Part shown: positions 22,959-30,618 of the stretch, piece by piece
Position numbering within the stretch: position 1 is the stretch's first letter
Layout: each line of letters begins with the position of its first letter
Source: G965213525 sp965213525
GTDB taxonomy: Bacteria > Actinomycetota > Acidimicrobiia > Acidimicrobiales > Poriferisodalaceae
Assembly (NCBI GenBank): GCA_965213525.1
Contig: OZ243889.1
Coordinates: 806,001-870,000, forward strand
Direction: 5' to 3'
Length of the DNA: 64,000 nt
The notes under the pieces: generated by a model
What the model was told of the DNA's origin: nothing
Databases searched by the model: none
What the model saw: the letters and a program-made list of their open reading frames with translations, nothing else
Made by a program: the position numbers and the translations under genes

Positions 22959-23384
22959 TCAGTCGGCGGGGACGTCGTCGTGACCGTGGGCCCGCAGCCG
23001 GGCCCGCAGGGCGGCGGCGGTGGCGGCGAGCTCGCCGGGGTCGACGTGAGACGCGGCGTTGGCGAAGTCGAGATCGCGCACCCCGTCCATCGGCACGACG
23101 TGGACGTGCAGGTGGGGCACCTCGAGGCCGGCGATCATCAGACCGATGCGGGTCGGGGCCAGCTCGGCCATCTGGGCCCGGCCGACGTGGTGGGCGACCT
23201 CGACGAGGTGGCCGTTCAGCTCCGGGCTGGCGTCGAGCCAGTGGTCCACCTCGTCGCGGGGGACGACCAGCGCATGACCCGTGCGCAGCGGGTTGACGGA
23301 CAGGAACGCCACGCACCGCTCGTCGTCCCAGACGAACGCCGCTGGCAGCTCCCCGGCGATGATGCGGCTGAAGGTGCTCGACAC
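22959..23384 (-). CDS. HIT family protein
   Basis: 141 residues from GTG 23384; a TAGCCT box ending 7 bases upstream fixes this start. The histidine triad is HLHVHVVP (His91, 93, 95), preceded by the usual FSRIIAGELPA and FLSVNPLRTGHALVVPR segments. HIT hydrolases cleave nucleoside phosphoramidates, AMP-lysine-type compounds or dinucleoside polyphosphates. It is divergent from the CDP-alcohol phosphatidyltransferase with 70 bases between the two start codons, which hold both -10 boxes. Specific substrate unknown. Confidence 0.9.
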   Translation of the reverse strand: MSSTFSRIIAGELPAAFVWDDERCVAFLSVNPLRTGHALVVPRDEVDHWLDASPELNGHLVEVAHHVGRAQMAELAPTRIGLMIAGLEVPHLHVHVVPMDGVRDLDFANAASHVDPGELAATAAALRARLRAHGHDDVPAD

Positions 23385-23391
23385 CGCGCGC

Positions 23392-23397
23392 AGGCTA
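23392..23397 (-). promoter_or_regulatory. -10 box TAGCCT of the HIT gene (leaderless)
   Basis: On the minus strand TAGCCT ends 7 bases before GTG 23384. Confidence 0.6.
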
Positions 23398-23441
23398 GCG
23401 ACGCTGTCCTGGGCCCCGCCGGGAGCGGACCCCCTGCGCCC

Positions 23442-23447
23442 TAGGCT
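23442..23447 (+). promoter_or_regulatory. -10 box TAGGCT of the phosphatidyltransferase gene (leaderless)
   Basis: TAGGCT ends 7 bases before GTG 23455, back to back with the HIT promoter. Confidence 0.6.
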
Positions 23448-23454
23448 CGGGCCG

Positions 23455-24039
23455 GTGACCCGCCAGTGGCGACCGTTCACCGTGCCCAACGCCATCACCG
23501 CGGTGCGCCTGGCGTTCATCCCGGTGTTCGTGTGGCTGCTCTTCGGCGTCGACGACCGGTACGCAGCAGCGTGGGTCCTCGGTGCGCTCGGGGCCACCGA
23601 CTGGGTCGACGGGTGGTTCGCCCGTCGCTTCGACCAGGTCTCTGAGGTCGGCAAGGTGCTCGACCCGGTCGTGGACCGCTTGCTGCTCGGCGTCGCCCTC
23701 GTGTCGCTGTGGATCGACGCCAGCATGCCCCGGTGGCTGATCGTCGCCGTCGTCGCTCGGGAGCTGACGATGACCGCGATCGCCGGCTGGGCGGCATCGC
23801 ACGGAGTGCGCCTCGACGTCACGTTCCTCGGCAAGACCGCCACGTTCTTCAACATGATCGCTTTCCCGGCGTTCCTGGTCGCCAACAGCACGGCGTCCTG
23901 GGCCGCCGAGGCCGAGGTGCTGGCCTGGTCGGCGGCAGCGGTCGGCGTCGTCGCCGGCTGGTGGTCGGTCATCGACTACGTGCCCCGGGCTCGCGGCGCG
24001 GTGTCGGCGCACGAGCGTGGCTCCTCACGATCGGTGTGA
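23455..24039 (+). CDS. CDP-alcohol phosphatidyltransferase (PgsA2-like)
   Basis: 194 residues from GTG 23455, a start fixed by the -10 box 7 bases upstream. The family signature DGx2ARx8Gx3Dx3D is complete: Asp52, Gly53, Ala56, Arg57, Gly66, Asp70 and Asp74. Four to five membrane helices are evident (about 14-31, 36-50, 75-93, 95-118 and 150-172). It joins a CDP-activated lipid to an alcohol such as glycerol-3-phosphate, in the cytoplasmic membrane. In Mycobacterium tuberculosis pgsA2 (Rv1822) lies just upstream of gcvH-garA, so position supports orthology. The precise acceptor alcohol is not proven. Confidence 0.85.
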   Translation: MTRQWRPFTVPNAITAVRLAFIPVFVWLLFGVDDRYAAAWVLGALGATDWVDGWFARRFDQVSEVGKVLDPVVDRLLLGVALVSLWIDASMPRWLIVAVVARELTMTAIAGWAASHGVRLDVTFLGKTATFFNMIAFPAFLVANSTASWAAEAEVLAWSAAAVGVVAGWWSVIDYVPRARGAVSAHERGSSRSV

Positions 24040-24080
24040 GCGCCGGCGCCCCGGGTCGTCACCGCTGATGGCAGGTCTTG

Positions 24081-24086
24081 TAGCGT
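24081..24086 (+). promoter_or_regulatory. -10 box TAGCGT of gcvH (leaderless)
   Basis: TAGCGT ends 7 bases before ATG 24094, leaving no room for a 5' leader or glycine riboswitch. Confidence 0.6.
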
Positions 24087-24093
24087 CGCTGGG

Positions 24094-24477
24094 ATGGAGC
24101 TGCCAGAGGACCTGCGCTACTCCACCGACCACGAGTGGCTGCGGGTGGAGGGCGACCTCGCCCGGGTGGGCATCACCGACTTCGCCCAAGACGCCCTCGG
24201 TGACGTCGTGTTCGTCGATCTCCCGGCGGCTGGCACCAGGGTCACCCGCACCGACGCCGTCAGCGAGGTCGAATCGACCAAGTCGGTGTCAGAGATCTAC
24301 GCCCCCGTGTCCGGCGAGATCGTCGAGGCCAACGCCGAGCTCGGTGACGCACCCGAGCGCCTGAACAGCGATCCCTACGGCGGAGGGTGGATCTACCTCC
24401 TCCGTCCCGCCGACCCGGCCGAGCTCGAGGCGCTCCTCGACGCCGCCGCCTACCGACGCCTCCTCGAGGGCGAGTGA
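24094..24477 (+). CDS. gcvH: Glycine cleavage system H protein
   Basis: 127 residues, the normal length. The lipoyl-attachment Lys63 lies in VESTKSVSE, preceded by YSTDHEWLRVEGDLARVGIT and QDALGDVVFVDLP, which are hallmarks of H protein. The lipoyl arm shuttles the aminomethyl group of glycine from P protein to T protein. gcvT is encoded nearby at 27755, but the P protein is not in the window. It heads the conserved actinobacterial block gcvH - FHA - merR - DUF151 - merR. A leaderless promoter sits immediately upstream. Confidence 0.95.
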   Translation: MELPEDLRYSTDHEWLRVEGDLARVGITDFAQDALGDVVFVDLPAAGTRVTRTDAVSEVESTKSVSEIYAPVSGEIVEANAELGDAPERLNSDPYGGGWIYLLRPADPAELEALLDAAAYRRLLEGE

Positions 24478-24508
24478 GCTCGATCGCAGAACCTGGTGGG
24501 GGACCGAG

Positions 24509-24976
24509 GTGAGCGGCGTGTTCTGCAACCGCTGCGGTCACCTGAACCCCGCGGCGGCGACGTTCTGCTCGTCGTGTGGCGCAGCGCTGGACGTGACCCT
24601 CGTGCGCGAGGACGAGGCGGCGGTCGTCGACACCGAGCACCACGAGCACATCGTCCCCGAGGTGGTCGGACGGCCGTGCCTGGTCGTCGAGGGAGGGCAC
24701 CGGGGCGGCACGACGTTCCCGATGGTCGCCGACGCCGTCGAGATCGGACGCCACCCCGATTCCGACATCTTCCTCGACGACATCACCGTGTCACGCCGCC
24801 ACGCCACGGTCCGGGTGGATGGCGCCCGGGTCGAGGTGGCCGACGCCGGTTCGCTCAACGGCACCTACGTCAACCGCCAGCGGGTCGAGGTGATCGAGCT
24901 GCACGACGGCGACGAGCTGCAGATCGGCAAGTTCAAGTTGGTCCTCCTGTTGCCCAGGTCGAGCCGAGGCGACTGA
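24509..24976 (+). CDS. garA: FHA domain protein, GarA-type, with N-terminal zinc ribbon
   Basis: 155 residues from GTG 24509. Residues 6-23 form a zinc ribbon (Cys6, 9, 20, 23). The FHA domain from about 57 carries GRHPDSDIFLDDITVSRRHA (80-99) and GSLNGTYVN (114-122), closely matching mycobacterial GarA. GarA binds 2-oxoglutarate dehydrogenase and glutamate dehydrogenase and is switched off by PknB/PknG phosphorylation of an N-terminal ETTS motif. No ETTS motif is visible here; the zinc ribbon occupies that end. Position after gcvH matches Rv1827. Assignment as GarA ortholog is strong by synteny; regulation is likely different. Confidence 0.85.
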   Translation: MSGVFCNRCGHLNPAAATFCSSCGAALDVTLVREDEAAVVDTEHHEHIVPEVVGRPCLVVEGGHRGGTTFPMVADAVEIGRHPDSDIFLDDITVSRRHATVRVDGARVEVADAGSLNGTYVNRQRVEVIELHDGDELQIGKFKLVLLLPRSSRGD

Positions 24977-25004
24977 GGATGGCGCTTCCGCCGGGCAGGT
25001 CGAC

Positions 25005-26441
25005 GTGAGCGACGAGGCGCCCGATCTGTCCATCGGCGAGGTCCTCGCCCTGTTGCAGGACGAGTTCCCCGACGTGACCATCTCCAAGATCCGCTTCCTG
25101 GAGAGCCAGGGCCTGCTCGAACCCGAGCGGACGCCGTCGGGGTACCGGGTGTTCCGGGGCCACGACGTCGACCGGCTGCGGTGGATCCTCCTCGAGCAGC
25201 GCGAGAACTTCCTGCCGCTCAAGGTGATCCGCGAACGTCTCGGCGCCGGGGACTTCGACCGGTGGGTCGCCGACGGCGCCGAGGGCACACCACCGCCACC
25301 GGTCGTGGCGATGAGCACCCAGCCGACGCTCGGGCTCGAGGACCCCGACGATGCAGGGACCTCGAGCACCGACTCGACCGGCGATGACGAGACGACCTCG
25401 GATCGCCCACGCGGGGAGACCCCGGGGAAGATCGCCGAGACGGCCGACCCGCCCGGGGGTGGCGACGTCGAGCTCCCCACCGTCGAGGGGGCGGCGGACG
25501 AACCCGATGAGGATCGTCCCGCCGGGGAAGCGGTCGGCGACGACGCGTCGGCGTCGGCCCCAGAGGCTGGGGGCGGTGGCAGGCACGCCGCTGAAGTGGC
25601 GGCGTCCAACGGCGAGACAGGTGCGCACCTCGGCCCAGGGGCCACCGACGCTGCCGGCTCAGCAGGCGTCGATGACGCCTCGCCGGTCGAGGTGTCCGCG
25701 GTTGGCACCCCGACCGATCAAGACCAGACGCCGACACCGTCAGACGAGACGCCGACACCGTCAGACGGCGGCGCAGACGGCGGCGCAGACGAGGGCACCG
25801 AGCGCGACGACGCCGGGGACCCCCCGACGGGCGGGGGAGCGGGGGTCGAGCGCGACGTGCTGCTCGCCGCAGCCCGGCGCATCGCCGACGGGCTGCCCGG
25901 CGCCCCCGTCGAGCGGCAGGAGACCACGGGCCGTCGGGGCGCGGGTGGGCCCCCCCAGCGGGTCGAGGCCGACATGTTGGATCCGGGGCCGAGCACCGTC
26001 GAGATGACCGTCGACGAGCTCGCGCGCGCTGCGGGACTCAGCCCGCCCGAGCTCGGCGAGCTCGAGCGGTACGGGTTGTTGAGCTCCCACCAGGTCGGCC
26101 CCGCCAGGTACTACGACGGCGAAGCGCTCGTCATCGCCAAGCTCGCTGCCGCCTTCTCGCGCCACGGCGTCGAAGCCCGCCACCTGCGCATGTACCTGAC
26201 GGCTGCCCAACGCGAGGCCGGCATGTTCGAACAGGTCGTGTCGCCCCTCATCGGCCGTCACGATCCCGTCGCCCGCCGAGAGGCACGCGACCGGCTCGTC
26301 GAGATGGCCCGGCTGGGCGAGGCGCTGCACGCTGCGCTGTTGCGGACCAGCCTGACCGGCATCGGGTGGTCGTCGCCGGCCAGGGGCTCGTCTCCGCCCA
26401 CCCCTTCCGCCGCCAGTCCCGCCATGCCGCCCGATCGATGA
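25005..26441 (+). CDS. ftsR: MerR-family regulator FtsR (Rv1828-like) with a long disordered linker
   Basis: 478 residues from GTG 25005. The N-terminal winged helix-turn-helix is at about 7-80 (LSIGEVLALLQDEFPDVTIS, then SKIRFLESQGLLEPERTPSG). The C-terminal helical domain is at about 333-478 and includes MTVDELARAAGLSP and FSRHGVEARHLRMY. FtsR activates ftsZ in Corynebacterium, and Rv1828 is the M. tuberculosis ortholog (about 250 residues). The extra length is a linker at about 90-330 rich in Asp, Glu, Gly, Pro and Thr, with a 7-residue repeat (TPTPSDE, 25726-25767) and GGAD repeats. A truncated coding error is unlikely because both conserved domains stay in one frame. Confidence 0.85.
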   Translation: MSDEAPDLSIGEVLALLQDEFPDVTISKIRFLESQGLLEPERTPSGYRVFRGHDVDRLRWILLEQRENFLPLKVIRERLGAGDFDRWVADGAEGTPPPPVVAMSTQPTLGLEDPDDAGTSSTDSTGDDETTSDRPRGETPGKIAETADPPGGGDVELPTVEGAADEPDEDRPAGEAVGDDASASAPEAGGGGRHAAEVAASNGETGAHLGPGATDAAGSAGVDDASPVEVSAVGTPTDQDQTPTPSDETPTPSDGGADGGADEGTERDDAGDPPTGGGAGVERDVLLAAARRIADGLPGAPVERQETTGRRGAGGPPQRVEADMLDPGPSTVEMTVDELARAAGLSPPELGELERYGLLSSHQVGPARYYDGEALVIAKLAAAFSRHGVEARHLRMYLTAAQREAGMFEQVVSPLIGRHDPVARREARDRLVEMARLGEALHAALLRTSLTGIGWSSPARGSSPPTPSAASPAMPPDR

Positions 26442-26515
26442 GCGCCCGCCTCGGCCGGCCAGACGTCGGTGCAGAACAGCGTCGGTGGGCACGGTCGTGA
26501 GCGCCGGGCTGCAGG

Positions 26516-26521
26516 TAACGT
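26516..26521 (+). promoter_or_regulatory. -10 box TAACGT of the DUF151 gene (leaderless)
   Basis: TAACGT ends 6 bases before GTG 26528. Confidence 0.55.
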
Positions 26522-26527
26522 TCGTGC

Positions 26528-27022
26528 GTGGTCGAGATGGAGATCATCGGGGTCCAGGTCGAGCTGCCGGCCAACACGCCCGTGCTGTTGTTGAAGGAGC
26601 GCGACGGCTCTGGCCGGGTGCTGCCGATCTACATCGGCGGGGCCGAGGCGAGCGCCATCCACCAGGCCCTCCACGGCGAGACGCCGCCCCGCCCGCTCAC
26701 CCACGACCTCTTCTGCGGCGTGCTGTCGGCTCTTGGTGCCGAGCTCGGCAAGGTCATCGTGACCGAGCTGCGAGACGGCACCTTCTTCTCCGAGCTCCAC
26801 CTCGTCGTCGGCGGTGCCGAGCAGGTCGTGTCGGCTCGACCGTCTGACGCCATGGCCCTGGCCGTGCGGCTGGGCACCCCGGTGTTCGCCTCGTCTGACG
26901 TGCTCGACGAGGCCGGGCAGGTGCCGGTCATCGCCAGCGACGGCGAGGAGGACTCCGAGGCCCTGGTCGACGAGTTCCGCCGGTTCATCGACGAGGTCAC
27001 CCCCGACGAGTTCGAATCCTGA
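26528..27022 (+). CDS. Bifunctional nuclease family protein (DUF151, Rv1829-like)
   Basis: 164 residues from GTG 26528, set by a -10 box 6 bases upstream. DUF151 features are MEIIGVQVELP, PVLLLKERDGSGRVLPIYIG, GGAEASAIHQAL, RPLTHDLFCGVL and SARPSDAMALAVRLGTPVFA, followed by an acidic tail. A plant member was reported to have RNase and DNase activity; the bacterial role is unclear. In mycobacteria the ortholog Rv1829 lies between the two MerR genes, exactly as here. Confidence 0.88.
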   Translation: MVEMEIIGVQVELPANTPVLLLKERDGSGRVLPIYIGGAEASAIHQALHGETPPRPLTHDLFCGVLSALGAELGKVIVTELRDGTFFSELHLVVGGAEQVVSARPSDAMALAVRLGTPVFASSDVLDEAGQVPVIASDGEEDSEALVDEFRRFIDEVTPDEFES

Positions 27023-27101
27023 CCGCCGGGGCGCCCCCCCAGCCCGGGCCTATCACCGTCCTCGACGTCGCCGCTCCGGTGTCCTCAGGGAGCCTCGGGG
27101 G

Positions 27102-27130
27102 TTGACCCACCACCGGTGCCTTCGTAGCCT
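27102..27130 (+). promoter_or_regulatory. Full -35/-10 promoter upstream of the second MerR gene
   Basis: TTGACC at 27102-27107 and TAGCCT at 27125-27130 are separated by exactly 17 bases. The predicted start near 27137 leaves a leader of about 60 bases before ATG 27196. This is the best -35/-10 pair seen in the window and contrasts with the leaderless neighbours. Confidence 0.65.
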
Positions 27131-27195
27131 CGCACGAGAGCGATGACACGGTCGTAACTACGCCGCTGTGGGTCTCCCGAGGGGGTCGAGGACGC

Positions 27196-27741
27196 ATGCC
27201 CATCGACGCTGGGGGACCTGCTGGCGCCGCTGACGCGACGACCGCCGTCGGTGACGGCGAACTTGGCCAGCGCGGCGACAGAGGCGACGGAGGCGACGGC
27301 TACAGCGGGCGCGTGGCCGCTGCGGTGGTCGGGATCACCTACCGTCAGCTCGACTACTGGGCGCGCACCGATCTCGTGCGGCCCTCGCTCGCCGAAGCCT
27401 CCGGTTCGGGATCACGGCGGCGCTACTCCTACCTCGACCTGCTCGAGCTGAAGGTCGTCAAGACGTTGCTCGACGCCGGCATCAAGCTGGAGTCGGTGCG
27501 CCAGGTGTTCCGCTACCTGCGCGACGAGCTGGGCGGTGACGTCGCCTCGGCGAACCTGGTGATCTCGGGCACCTCGGCGGTGCTCGTGAGGGACGGCGAG
27601 GACATCATCGACCTGTTGCGCAACGGCCAGGGGGTGCTGAACGTGCTGCCGCTGGCCGGGGTCGTGCAACAGGTCGACGCCGGCATCGTGCGCCTGCTCG
27701 ACGATCGCCACGACGACGACGCCCCCCCGCTCGCTCGCTGA
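27196..27741 (+). CDS. MerR-family regulator (Rv1830/McdR-like)
   Basis: 181 residues from ATG 27196. A Gly/Asp-rich N-terminal stretch of about 37 residues precedes the winged helix-turn-helix: VVGITYRQLDYWARTDLVRP (about 44-63), SRRRYSYLDLLELK, IKLESVRQVFRYLRDELGG. The C-terminal region (LVISGTSAVLVRDGEDIIDLL) resembles the ligand or dimer domain of Rv1830-type regulators, which affect mycobacterial growth and cell division. Its order after the DUF151 gene matches Rv1829-Rv1830. It has its own promoter with a 17-base spacer. gcvT begins 14 bases after the stop, so regulator and T protein may share a transcript. Confidence 0.85.
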   Translation: MPIDAGGPAGAADATTAVGDGELGQRGDRGDGGDGYSGRVAAAVVGITYRQLDYWARTDLVRPSLAEASGSGSRRRYSYLDLLELKVVKTLLDAGIKLESVRQVFRYLRDELGGDVASANLVISGTSAVLVRDGEDIIDLLRNGQGVLNVLPLAGVVQQVDAGIVRLLDDRHDDDAPPLAR

Positions 27742-27754
27742 GCGCATCGGCACC

Positions 27755-28897
27755 GTGGTGAGCGAGCCCCGCCGGTCGCCCCTGCACCACCTCCACGTCG
27801 CCGCCGGGGCCCGCCTGACCGCCTTCGGGTCATGGGACATGCCGCTGTCCTACCCGACGGGCACCGTCGCTGAGCACCTCGCCTGCCGGAGGGGCGCGGC
27901 GGTCTTCGACGTCAGCCACCTCGGCACGGTCCGTCTGCGCGGCGCCGACGCCGCCGGGCGGGTCCAGCGGGCCTTCACCAACGACCTGGGCCGCATCGGG
28001 CCCGGGCGGGCCCAGTACACCCACCTGCTCGACGCCGCCGGTGACGTGGCCGACGACTGCATCGTCTGGTGGGTCGACGACCATCGCCTCGACGTCATGC
28101 CCAACGCCTCCAACACCGAGCGGGTGCGTGACATCGTGGGCGGTGAGGACGTCACCGAGGAGCGGGCGATCCTCGCCGTGCAGGGACCCGCCGCCCGGAG
28201 TCGGCTGGCCGAGGTGGCGCCGGCCGCTGCGGCCGTGGGGCGCTTCGCCGTGGCCGAGGTGGACGGTCCCGGCTCGACGGCCACGGTGGCCGGCACCGGC
28301 TACACCGGTGAGGACGGCGTCGAGATCGCCGTGCCCGCCGGGCACGCGCCGCGATGGTGGGCGGAGCTGGTGGACGCCGGGTGCGTGCCGGCCGGGCTCG
28401 GCGCCCGTGACACCCTGCGCCTGGAGGCCGGCTTCCCCCTGCACGGCGCCGAGCTGGGCCCCGGGATCGACCCCCTCACCGCCGGCCTCGGGTGGGTGGT
28501 GGCCTGGGACAAGCCCGAAGGGTTCGTCGGCCGAGCCGCCCTCGCCCGGCGACGAGACGTCGGTCTCACCCATCGACTGGTCGGACTGGCCGTCGCCGGC
28601 CGGCGCCCGCCGAGAGCCGGCGCCGAGGTCGTGTCGGGCGGGGCGACGGTGGGTCGGGTGACGAGCGGGAACTTCTCGCCGGTGCTCGGTCACGGCATCG
28701 CCATGGCGTTCGTCGATGGCACGGCCGGCCTGGACCTGGACCGGGAGGTCGAGGTGCTCGTCCGGGGCCGGGCCCTGCCCGCACGCGTGGTCCCACGGCC
28801 CTTCGTGACGCCGGGACCGCCGGAGCCGGTGCCGTCGATCGCACCCATCCCGACGCCGCCGACGCCGCCGACGCCGTCGACCCCCAGGACCCCGTGA
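27755..28897 (+). CDS. gcvT: Glycine cleavage system T protein (aminomethyltransferase)
   Basis: 380 residues from GTG 27755 (a second GTG directly follows). Family motifs are RLTAFGSWDMPLSYP, AVFDVSHLGTVRLRG, the folate-region FTNDLGRIGPGRAQYTHLLD, AILAVQGPAAR, GYTGEDGVEIAV and LGARDTLRLEAGFPLHG. T protein transfers the methylene group from aminomethyl-lipoyl-H protein to tetrahydrofolate, releasing ammonia. The C-terminus ends in an unusual Pro/Thr-rich tail made of PTP-type triplets after residue 350. Together with gcvH it supplies two of the four glycine-cleavage subunits. YgfZ-like proteins are an alternative, but the folate motifs favour GcvT. Confidence 0.85.
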   Translation: MVSEPRRSPLHHLHVAAGARLTAFGSWDMPLSYPTGTVAEHLACRRGAAVFDVSHLGTVRLRGADAAGRVQRAFTNDLGRIGPGRAQYTHLLDAAGDVADDCIVWWVDDHRLDVMPNASNTERVRDIVGGEDVTEERAILAVQGPAARSRLAEVAPAAAAVGRFAVAEVDGPGSTATVAGTGYTGEDGVEIAVPAGHAPRWWAELVDAGCVPAGLGARDTLRLEAGFPLHGAELGPGIDPLTAGLGWVVAWDKPEGFVGRAALARRRDVGLTHRLVGLAVAGRRPPRAGAEVVSGGATVGRVTSGNFSPVLGHGIAMAFVDGTAGLDLDREVEVLVRGRALPARVVPRPFVTPGPPEPVPSIAPIPTPPTPPTPSTPRTP

Positions 28898-28925
28898 ACC
28901 CGCCGACCTGAGATCGACAGGGCGG
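28898..28925. terminator. Possible weak bidirectional hairpin
   Basis: CCCGCC (28898-28903) pairs with GGCGGG (28920-28925) across a 16-base loop in the gap between convergent gcvT and the aldolase gene. Short stem and large loop make this tentative. Confidence 0.25.
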
Positions 28926-28927
28926 GC

Positions 28928-29701
28928 TCAGCTCAACAGGTCGGGCTGCTCCCGCACGATCTTGTCGTACAGCGGCTGGAAGCTGAACCACCCGGCGACC
29001 TCGGAGCCGACCTGGTCGTGGGTCAACTTGGCGTGGTGGTCATCGATCGGCTGGGGGGTGCCGGCGGCCATGGCCAGCAGCTGGGCCTGGCAGGTGCGCT
29101 CCATGGTGATGAACCACCACGCGGCGGCGTCGACGCTGGTGCCGACGGTGAGCAACCCGTGGTTCTTCAAGATGGCCGCCTTGTTCGTGCCGAGCGCGGT
29201 GGCGATGCGCCGACCCTCCTCGACGTCGAGCACCACCCCTGTGAAGTCGTCGAACAGCCCGTGGTCGCCGTAGAAGGCGCAGCTGTCCTGGGTGAGGGGG
29301 TCGAGCTCGATGCCGAGGGAGGCGAACGCCTTGCCGTGCAGCGAGTGCGAGTGGGCGGCTGCCACGGCGTCGGGTCGGGCCTGGTGGACCTGGGAGTGGA
29401 TGGCGAAGGCGGCCCGGTTGACCGGCCAGTCGCCCTCGACGACCTCGCCGTCGTGATCGACGAGCAGCAGGTCTGACGCCCGGATGTGGGCGAAGCTCAT
29501 GCCGAAGGGGTTGACCCAGAAGTGATCGGCCCGCTCGGGGTCACGGGCGGTGATGTGGCCGGCCACGCCCTCTTCGAACCCGAACTTCGAGAACAGACGG
29601 AACGCCGCAGCGAGGCGCTGCTTGCGGTGCTGGCGCTCGTCGGCCGGCGAGTCGAAGCTGGGCGGACGGGGGACGTTGGTGCGCGTGGCCACGTCGGTCA
29701 T
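28928..29701 (-). CDS. Class II aldolase/adducin family protein
   Basis: 257 residues from ATG 29701. The fold's landmarks are GHITARDPERADHFWVNPFG, then the zinc-site AAHSHSLHGKAFASLG (His-x-His), LTQDSCAFYGDHG and the later KNHGLLTVGTSVDAA with the third His. Class II aldolase/adducin proteins cleave or epimerise sugar phosphates, but many like this one are used in other C-C bond reactions and remain uncharacterised. It is convergent with gcvT and divergent from an SDR gene that might act with it. Substrate unknown. Confidence 0.85.
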   Translation of the reverse strand: MTDVATRTNVPRPPSFDSPADERQHRKQRLAAAFRLFSKFGFEEGVAGHITARDPERADHFWVNPFGMSFAHIRASDLLLVDHDGEVVEGDWPVNRAAFAIHSQVHQARPDAVAAAHSHSLHGKAFASLGIELDPLTQDSCAFYGDHGLFDDFTGVVLDVEEGRRIATALGTNKAAILKNHGLLTVGTSVDAAAWWFITMERTCQAQLLAMAAGTPQPIDDHHAKLTHDQVGSEVAGWFSFQPLYDKIVREQPDLLS

Positions 29702-29761
29702 GGCCCCAGTGTCGCACGGCCGCCGGCCTTGATGACGGGGATCGGGCCGGGCGGGGCGATC

Positions 29762-29767
29762 TAGCTT
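29762..29767 (+). promoter_or_regulatory. -10 box TAGCTT of the SDR gene (leaderless)
   Basis: TAGCTT ends 6 bases before ATG 29774. Confidence 0.6.
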
Positions 29768-29773
29768 GTCGCC

Positions 29774-30550
29774 ATGGAGCTCTCAGGTCGCACCGTCGTC
29801 GTCACCGGGGCCGGTCACGGCATCGGACGAGCGTTGTGCGAGCGCTTCGCCGCCGAGGGGGCCGGCCACGTCGCGGCCGTCGATCTGGACGGCGAGGCGG
29901 CCCGTGAGGTCGCCGAGCTCGTCGGTGGCTCACACCACGCCGTCGACGTGGCCGACAGCTCGGCGGTGGCCGCCATGATCGCCGCCGTCGAGGACGCCCA
30001 CGGGCCGATCGACGTGGTCTGCTCGAACGCCGGCATCGCCATCGCCGGTGGGGCCGAGGTGCCCGACGACGCCTGGCAGCGCATCTGGGACGTCAACGTC
30101 ATGGCCCACGTGGCCGCCGCCCGTGCCGTGCTGCCCGCGATGCTGGCCCGGGGCGAGGGCTACCTGTGCAGCACCGCATCGGCGGCCGGGCTGTTGAGCC
30201 AGATCGGCTCGGCGCCCTACGCGGTCACCAAGCACGCCGCTGTCGCCTTCGCCGAGTGGCTGTCGATCACCCACGGCGACGACGGCATCAGGGTCTCGGT
30301 GCTGTGCCCTCAGGCGGTGCGCACCGCCATGACCGCTGGCCAACAGGACGGGGGCGTGGCCGGCGTGGACGGGATGATCGAACCCGACGAGGTGGCGGCG
30401 GCGGTGGTCGAGGGGATGCGAGCCGAGCGGTTCTGGATCCTCCCCCATCCGATCGTCGCCGACTACGCCCGCCGCAAGGCCGACGACGTCGACCGGTGGC
30501 TGAGCGGCATGCGCCGCCTCCAGGCTCGCTACGGCGAGCACGCGATCTGA
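29774..30550 (+). CDS. Short-chain dehydrogenase/reductase (SDR)
   Basis: 258 residues. Classical SDR motifs: the NAD(P)-binding TGAGHGIGRAL (about 11-21), an acidic residue after the second strand (AVDLDG) that favours NAD, the structural NAG (SNAGIAI), and the catalytic triad with Ser in STASAAGL and YxxxK in YAVTKHAA. It reduces or oxidises an unidentified alcohol/ketone. The start is fixed by the leaderless -10 box. Convergent with the sulfite-reductase operon; a hairpin lies between them. Confidence 0.88.
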   Translation: MELSGRTVVVTGAGHGIGRALCERFAAEGAGHVAAVDLDGEAAREVAELVGGSHHAVDVADSSAVAAMIAAVEDAHGPIDVVCSNAGIAIAGGAEVPDDAWQRIWDVNVMAHVAAARAVLPAMLARGEGYLCSTASAAGLLSQIGSAPYAVTKHAAVAFAEWLSITHGDDGIRVSVLCPQAVRTAMTAGQQDGGVAGVDGMIEPDEVAAAVVEGMRAERFWILPHPIVADYARRKADDVDRWLSGMRRLQARYGEHAI

Positions 30551-30593
30551 GCACCGCCCACGGCCCCGGGCCCCCCCGGGCACAGGGGTGAGC

Positions 30594-30611
30594 GCCCCCG
30601 GTCGTGGGGGC
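30594..30611. terminator. Hairpin between convergent SDR and sulfite reductase genes
   Basis: GCCCCC (30594-30599) pairs with GGGGGC (30606-30611) around a 6-base loop, 8 bases beyond the sulfite-reductase stop on the other strand. A bidirectional terminator is likely. Confidence 0.45.
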
Positions 30612-30618
30612 CGGTCCA

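Noticed and set aside
24040..24094. Glycine riboswitch upstream of gcvH
   Set aside because: The -10 box ends 7 bases before the start codon, so the transcript has no leader to hold an aptamer.
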